Shown here piece by piece: positions 60,008 to 64,000 of a DNA stretch of 64,000 nucleotides (position 1 is the first letter of the stretch; each line of letters opens with the position of its first letter). Source of the stretch: Gemmatimonadota bacterium (GTDB taxonomy: Bacteria; Latescibacterota; UBA2968; UBA8231); assembly GCA_009840005.1 (NCBI GenBank), contig VXOR01000101.1:62001-126000 (forward strand), in the 5' to 3' direction. A model generated the notes under the pieces. It did not search any database, had not been told where the DNA came from, and was given only the letters and a program-made list of their open reading frames with translations. A program made the position numbers and the translations under genes.

Positions 60008-60383
60008 GAAGGACGGCGAACCAGAATACGCCGTCGTCCCAATTGAGGAGTACCGTCGGATGGTCGCCGCGCTTGAGGATGCGGCCGATTCTGTGGCTAT
60101 CGAACGGGCATGGGCCGAGGACGCAGCAGGCGAGACGATTCCGGGCGAAGTTGTAAAGGCCATTCTCGCTGGCGAATCGCCCTTGCGCGTGTGGCGGAAG
60201 CACCGCGAATTCACACTGGATGTGCTGGCCGAGCGAGTAGGTGTCTCAAAAGGGTATCTGTCGCAGATTGAGAACGGACAGAAGCCCGGGACGCTCGGCC
60301 TGTTCCGCCGACTCGCGGGCGTGCTCAATGTGGCGTTGGATGAACTGGCCGGCCCGTCTTTTAGTCCCGAAACTGACCCTTGA
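59979..60383 (+). CDS. Antitoxin with Phd-like N-terminus and XRE helix-turn-helix
   Basis: 134 aa. The N-terminal QIIEKDGEPEYAVVPIEEYR resembles Phd/RelB-type toxin-wrapping segments. The C-terminal half is an XRE domain (LDVLAERVGVSKGYLSQIEN, then LFRRLAGVLNVALDELAG). This hybrid is known in HigBA/RelBE-like systems where the antitoxin follows the toxin. Its cognate toxin is only a 3' remnant (59885), so it may now be an orphan. It could still regulate other TA promoters. Confidence 0.88.
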   Translation: MKQQDVQIIEKDGEPEYAVVPIEEYRRMVAALEDAADSVAIERAWAEDAAGETIPGEVVKAILAGESPLRVWRKHREFTLDVLAERVGVSKGYLSQIENGQKPGTLGLFRRLAGVLNVALDELAGPSFSPETDP

Positions 60384-60441
60384 TCTCGTGCGTTTAGAGC
60401 TTGTTATCACCGAAGCTATCGCCGGTTGAGCCATCGTTGGA

Positions 60442-60672
60442 TCAACCGGCGAGCAGATCAATGAATGCCTCTCGATCAATCCCGACATCTCTCTGAATCT
60501 TGGACATAAGACCAACGCCGATCGTTTCACCGCCATGAATGGGCACAACTGTGCTCCGACCATCAGGGTGCTTCAAAATCGCGTGACTCCCTCGTTGCCT
60601 CACAAGTTCGAAACCGACTTTCCGCAGAGATCGTACTACATGAGTACCCGTCACGCGCGGCATTCTGTTCAT
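60442..60672 (-). CDS. hicA: HicA-type mRNA interferase toxin
   Basis: 76 aa: VVRSLRKVGFELVRQRGSHA, with the catalytic His of the GSH motif followed by ILKHP. A double-stranded-RNA-binding-like fold that cleaves mRNA in this family. It overlaps hicB by four bases, with hicB upstream, an order seen in a subset of HicAB loci. Confidence 0.93.
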   Translation of the reverse strand: MNRMPRVTGTHVVRSLRKVGFELVRQRGSHAILKHPDGRSTVVPIHGGETIGVGLMSKIQRDVGIDREAFIDLLAG

Positions 60673-60881
60673 ACAGATATTCTTTGAATGCCTACCAGTT
60701 CAAGCGAGTTCGGAGCGTCTTCGCTATTGGCCTCAAGCCAGAGTGCGATTGCCTCCTCCATCCGTTCGAGCAACTGGTCGATTGACTTTCCTTGGGTATG
60801 ACAGCCCGGAAGGCCGGGAATACTGCCAACGTAATAACCGTCTTCATCTTTCTCGATGACGATAGTGTATTCAGTACTCAT
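60669..60881 (-). CDS. hicB: HicB-type antitoxin
   Basis: 70 aa from ATG 60881: YTIVIEKDEDGYYVGSIPGL, PGCHTQGKSIDQLLERMEEA, a partial RNase H fold that binds HicA. It lacks the longer C-terminal DNA-binding tail of some HicB proteins. An in-frame ATG at 60989 would add 36 residues that are not HicB-like. Confidence 0.92.
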   Translation of the reverse strand: MSTEYTIVIEKDEDGYYVGSIPGLPGCHTQGKSIDQLLERMEEAIALWLEANSEDAPNSLELVGIQRISV

Positions 60882-60966
60882 TGGATCCTCCCGTAGTAGA
60901 GTACGGATAGTCATGAATACTCGCAGAAGACGCAGCTTCCACGAGTTGCCGAGGTGTTCCAGAATT

Positions 60967-61257
60967 TCACCAGCCTTCCTCCCGCTCACGCGAGACCGCC
61001 GAACGCACGGCCGCTTGGGGATCGGCAGGACGCGGCAGATTCCAAAAATTCTCGGGCAAGGGCTTCTCCCCGCGCTTGATGAGACCCTGCTTTTCTAGGT
61101 CTCGCAAGTTCTCAGGGAGAGGCTCAGGACTCGCGAAGGGTAGTAAGCGTGCAATGGGACGGCCGTATTTGGTGATTACCATCTCTTTACCTGCTTTGAC
61201 TTGACGCAAATAGGTGCTCAACGACATTTTGAGTTGCGATACTGTCGTGGTCTGCAT
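60967..61257 (-). CDS. Phd/YefM-type antitoxin
   Basis: 96 aa: TVSQLKMSLSTYLRQVKAGK followed by EMVITKYGRPIARLLPF, the Phd/YefM DNA-binding part. The C-terminal tail (ENFWNLPRPADPQAAVRSAV) would bind a toxin. No toxin gene follows before hicB, and the 85-base gap encodes nothing recognisable, so it appears orphaned. Confidence 0.88.
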   Translation of the reverse strand: MQTTTVSQLKMSLSTYLRQVKAGKEMVITKYGRPIARLLPFASPEPLPENLRDLEKQGLIKRGEKPLPENFWNLPRPADPQAAVRSAVSREREEGW

Positions 61258-61377
61258 GGAATATCCTTTCTAGTTAATGCCTTAATGCCTTTAGATCAAT
61301 ATGGTCAAATCGTATCGTCGAGCAATTATCGCACAGTATATCAACACCCTACCCATTGGAATCAAGGCGATAAACGC

Positions 61378-62307
61378 TCATATCGCTTGCCCCGTAGTAG
61401 AATTGACGCGGCGGAAGATGTGGATGAGTCGGTCGCGCGTCTCTTGCGTCAGCGGCGGGCGGGCGAAAGACGCGAGGTTGGCGTCGAGGTGGGCGGCGTT
61501 GCCCGTGCCGGAGAGGACGACGTGGACGCCGGGTTCGTCGCGGCAGAATCGGTATGCGGCATCGGGTAGGGATGGGGCTTCGGCCAACAGGAAGTCGGGG
61601 AAGGCGTCGAGGTCGGCGGGGTCGATTTGCCCCTTTTCGACGAGGGCGTCGATGAAGGCGCATAGGTTGTCGGGGTGGCTAAGTGCTTTTCTAACGGCGA
61701 ACATGATTTGGATGCCGACGTTTTGCGCGATGGCCTGCGCGAAGACGTTGGCGCGGGCGGTTTGGTTGAGCAGATTGAAGCCGACCATCAGGACATCCCA
61801 GAGGTCGTCGGCCAGAGCCTGCTGGAGCATGGTGTGTTCGAAGTCTTCGTTGAACATCTCGCTGAGGCCGACAAAGCGTATTTTGCCCTGTTGCTGCGCC
61901 TTTTGCAGCGCGGGGTAGATGTCGTTGACGAGATAGGCGTAGTCTTGGGGCACGACGCCGTGGAGATTGTAGAGATCGATGTAGTCGGTGCCTAGATGCT
62001 TTAGACTTTGGTCGAGGCTGGTGTGCAAAGTCTCAGGTGTGACCTGTTCGTTGCGGGTGGATTTTTTGGTAGAGAGGACGACGGCGGTGCGGTCGCGGCC
62101 TTGTAGGGCTTGGCCGATGATGGCTTCCGTGCCGTAGCCTTCGGCCGTGTCGATGAAGTTGACGCCGTGGTCTAAGGCGTGGCGGACGAGGTCGGCGGAT
62201 TGGGCGTCGGTTAGGTCGGCGTTGCGCCCAATTCGGCTGTGGCCGCCAGCGCCTAAGCCCATGCGCGAGACGGTTAGGTTAGTGCGGCCTAAAATGGTGG
62301 TCTGCAT
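61378..62307 (-). CDS. Aldo/keto reductase
   Basis: 309 aa: LGRTNLTVSRMGLGAGGHSR, then catalytic-type Asp and Tyr in GVNFIDTAEGYGTEAI, Lys in VVLSTKKS and His in LYNLHG. The tetrad fits the AKR family, which reduces carbonyls with NADPH in a TIM barrel. The C-terminal coenzyme-binding segment (GVHVVLSGTGNAAHLDANLA) is intact. Substrate unknown. Divergent from the PhyH gene at 62409 with a ~100-base gap. Confidence 0.93.
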   Translation of the reverse strand: MQTTILGRTNLTVSRMGLGAGGHSRIGRNADLTDAQSADLVRHALDHGVNFIDTAEGYGTEAIIGQALQGRDRTAVVLSTKKSTRNEQVTPETLHTSLDQSLKHLGTDYIDLYNLHGVVPQDYAYLVNDIYPALQKAQQQGKIRFVGLSEMFNEDFEHTMLQQALADDLWDVLMVGFNLLNQTARANVFAQAIAQNVGIQIMFAVRKALSHPDNLCAFIDALVEKGQIDPADLDAFPDFLLAEAPSLPDAAYRFCRDEPGVHVVLSGTGNAAHLDANLASFARPPLTQETRDRLIHIFRRVNSTTGQAI

Positions 62308-62408
62308 GAAGGCTCCGGGGTGCAGTTTAGGGAATCGGCGCTTAATATAGGAGTGGGATCAAACCTTGACCACGACAATAGCCTCGCAGTAGAATCGGCG
62401 AGATTTTT

Positions 62409-63200
62409 ATGAAACTATCGACACAAGAAATTGAACAGCAGCGCCTTGCCGCCGATACTTTAGCCGAGGCGGTGCGCCAAGTGCGAGAAGTGGGCTTTGT
62501 CATTTTGGAAGAGACCATGGACCAGGCGTGGTGCGATGTGATGCATGAGGCTTGGGACGGTCATTTGGAAGGCCGAGTACCGGGCGATTTGTTGCGTCCG
62601 CCCTTCATTGATCCGCTGGCGATTGAAAACCCTTGGGCCGTGCAGATCTTGGACGTCATGCTCGGCGAGGATTTTTGGGCCAAGCTGCCCTATCACTGCA
62701 ACTCCACGGCGCCCAACTGGCCGGAGACTCAAGTTGTCCACCGCGACCAACTGCATCTCTTCCCCGATTTGCCCATTGCCATGCCGCCGCATATGATGGT
62801 CGTGAACATCCCGTTGGTGGATTTTACGGAGGAAAACGGCAGCACGGAGGTGTGGCCGGGTACGCATCTGATCACGGATCACGAGGCGGCCATCGACCCG
62901 GCGGATGTGGGGCGGGCGGGCGGCTTGGAAGAGCGCGCATTGACCATGCCGTCGCTGCGCACCAATATGCCGGCCGGTTCTACCGTGGTGCGCGACATGC
63001 GCGTCTGGCACCGGGCCACGCCGAATCGCACGAACTGCCGTCGCACCATGATGTCGCTGGTGTACCACCGCTACTTCCCCAGCTTGGGCTACCAATACAA
63101 GGCGGCCGATCCGCTGCCAGCGGAGATTATGGACCAACTATCGGCGCGGGCGCAGCGGATTTTTCGCTTCAATAAGCAAGAAGCGCACGAGCAAAACTAA
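62409..63200 (+). CDS. Phytanoyl-CoA dioxygenase (PhyH) family oxygenase
   Basis: 263 aa. The iron motif is H111-R-D113 in VVHRDQLHLF, with the distal His H201 in VWHRATPNRTNCRRTM and Arg residues after it for 2-oxoglutarate. Conserved ENGSTEVWPGTHL lies between. Same family as the 871-1824 product, but only loosely alike and clearly not a recent duplicate. Role and substrate unknown. Followed 13 bases later by the esterase gene. Confidence 0.92.
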   Translation: MKLSTQEIEQQRLAADTLAEAVRQVREVGFVILEETMDQAWCDVMHEAWDGHLEGRVPGDLLRPPFIDPLAIENPWAVQILDVMLGEDFWAKLPYHCNSTAPNWPETQVVHRDQLHLFPDLPIAMPPHMMVVNIPLVDFTEENGSTEVWPGTHLITDHEAAIDPADVGRAGGLEERALTMPSLRTNMPAGSTVVRDMRVWHRATPNRTNCRRTMMSLVYHRYFPSLGYQYKAADPLPAEIMDQLSARAQRIFRFNKQEAHEQN

Positions 63201-63213
63201 GAGGGCACACAAG

Positions 63214-63843
63214 GTGAAATACATCGCATTGGTCCTGGCATTACTCGGCGGCAGCGTCTCTGCCGAAGAGGCGGACTCCAGCCGCGTCATTCTCTTTTTT
63301 GGCGATAGCCTGACCGCTGGTTATGGCCTCGACCGCGAACAGGCCTTCCCGGCTTTGGTGCAGGCGCGGATTGATTCGCTCGGCTGGAACTTTGAAGTCT
63401 TCAATGCCGGGCTTGGCGGCGAGACCTCAGCCGGTGGGTTGCGCCGCATTGACTGGCTCTTGCGCCGCCCCATCGACGTCTTCGTCCTCGAATTGGGAGC
63501 CAACGACGGTCTGCGCGGCATAGACCCCAAAGACACCCACGCCAACCTGCAACAAATCGTCGAGCGGGTGAAAGCGAAAAATCCCAAAGTGGCCCTAGTC
63601 ATCGCCGGGATGCAGATGCCGCCCAATTTGGGCGCGGAATACACAGCGGCGTTTGCCGCGATCTTCCCAGTGTTGGCAGAGAAAAACGACGCGGCCTTGA
63701 TACCCTTTTTGTTAGAAGGCGTGGGCGACCAACCCGCGCTGAACTTGCCCGACGGCAACCATCCCAACGTCGAAGGCCACCAGATCGTCGCCGAAACCGT
63801 GTGGGCGACGCTGGGGCCGGTGCTGGAGGAGTTGCGCCGCTAG
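63214..63843 (+). CDS. tesA: SGNH/GDSL arylesterase (TesA-like)
   Basis: 209 aa from GTG 63214. The signal peptide MKYIALVLALLGGSVSA indicates export. Catalytic Ser is S32 in FFGDSLTAGYG. The remaining blocks are GLGGETSAGGLRRI (Gly), ELGANDGLRG (Asn) and DGNHPNVEGH (Asp/His). It is a periplasmic thioesterase/lysophospholipase-like enzyme. The adjacent convergent FtsX-type permease mirrors the tesA-ybbAP neighbourhood of proteobacteria. Stops overlap (63840-63843). Confidence 0.92.
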   Translation: MKYIALVLALLGGSVSAEEADSSRVILFFGDSLTAGYGLDREQAFPALVQARIDSLGWNFEVFNAGLGGETSAGGLRRIDWLLRRPIDVFVLELGANDGLRGIDPKDTHANLQQIVERVKAKNPKVALVIAGMQMPPNLGAEYTAAFAAIFPVLAEKNDAALIPFLLEGVGDQPALNLPDGNHPNVEGHQIVAETVWATLGPVLEELRR

Positions 63844-64000
63844 CCGAGCGAGCGCAGGACTTCGAGTGGTGGACTGCTGTGGACGCCGCGGCTGGAGGCC
63901 ATGCCGACGGCGACCGTTAGCAGACTGACCGCGGCAAAGGCTAGGATTAGCGGCAGGTAGTCGGGCGCGAAGCCGATCTCGAAGAGATAGCGGTTCAAGG
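63840..64000 (-). CDS. FtsX/MacB-like ABC transporter permease, C-terminal fragment at the window edge
   Basis: The reverse strand encodes NRYLFEIGFAPDYLPLILAF, then AVSLLTVAVGMASSRGVHSS and PLEVLRSLG before TAG at 63842-63840. This is the last membrane helix and ending typical of FtsX-domain permeases such as YbbP. The gene continues beyond the window. Confidence 0.85.
   Translation of the reverse strand, partial: LNRYLFEIGFAPDYLPLILAFAAVSLLTVAVGMASSRGVHSSPPLEVLRSLG

Overview
The window reads as a moderately high-GC bacterial chromosome segment using the standard genetic code (TGA is a stop). The mix of FGly sulfatases, phytanoyl-CoA-dioxygenase-like oxygenases, carbohydrate ABC transporters without their own ATPases, a DUF5107 protein, CRTAC1/UnbV and TPR lipoproteins, and secreted proteins with a C-terminal TPNGD...ND (FlgD/gliding-like) domain suggests an uncultured member of the FCB group or a neighbour, for example Latescibacterota or Poribacteria. 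That placement is inference. No rRNA, tRNA or CRISPR array was seen.

Layout. 1-15 kb: catabolic and transport genes. These are three sulfatases, a PhyH oxygenase, a PHP-type DUF3604 protein, a YwbE-like protein, a large polytopic membrane protein, two divergent carbohydrate permease pairs and an SDR. Two small HEPN/nucleotidyltransferase and VapBC-like modules sit among them. 15.1-17.8 kb: two abutting units, each bounded by related inverted repeats, around an AT-rich unknown gene, a gene remnant and a small secreted protein. 17.8-22.5 kb: a leftward operon of UnbV/FG-GAP lipoprotein, TPR lipoprotein and DUF5107 protein. 22.5-28.05 kb: a 5.5-kb segment with the same terminal inverted repeats and 7-bp target duplications as two short MITE-like elements in the window. 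It holds a wrecked NtrC-type regulator, a phased array of dyads, a sigma-54 promoter, two tandem paralogous secreted proteins and a wrecked M6-peptidase-like giant gene. 28.3-41.9 kb: an envelope cluster of a CBM9-like secreted protein, a lipoprotein, three large discoidin/TPNGD proteins, an outer-membrane-barrel candidate, a double-parvulin lipoprotein and a TPR lipoprotein. 42-54 kb: a complete araFGH importer and a sugar-catabolism string (Gfo/Idh/MocA oxidoreductase, TIM-barrel isomerase, MBL-cupin fusion, isochorismatase-like hydrolase), then a solute-binding-protein/permease fusion with its partner permease. 54-61.3 kb: a defence and toxin-antitoxin island. It contains DUF4258 plus a YgiT zinc-finger protein with an R-x4-H motif, a type ISP restriction-modification enzyme, a coiled-coil TIR protein, an XRE antitoxin, HicAB and a Phd/YefM antitoxin. 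The restriction-TIR pair is bracketed by remnants of RelE-type toxin genes. 61.4-64 kb: aldo/keto reductase, a second PhyH oxygenase, a TesA-like esterase and the end of an FtsX-type permease.

How it fits together. The conserved parts suit a bacterium scavenging sulfated or complex carbohydrates: sulfatases desulfate, ABC systems import, and oxidoreductases and isomerases process. The accessory parts show recent mobile-element activity and decay. The best candidates for something new are the R-M/TIR cassette with flanking toxin remnants, the DUF4258/YgiT-RxxxxH pair, the MITE family able to bound a 5.5-kb cargo, and the 28-42 kb envelope cluster.
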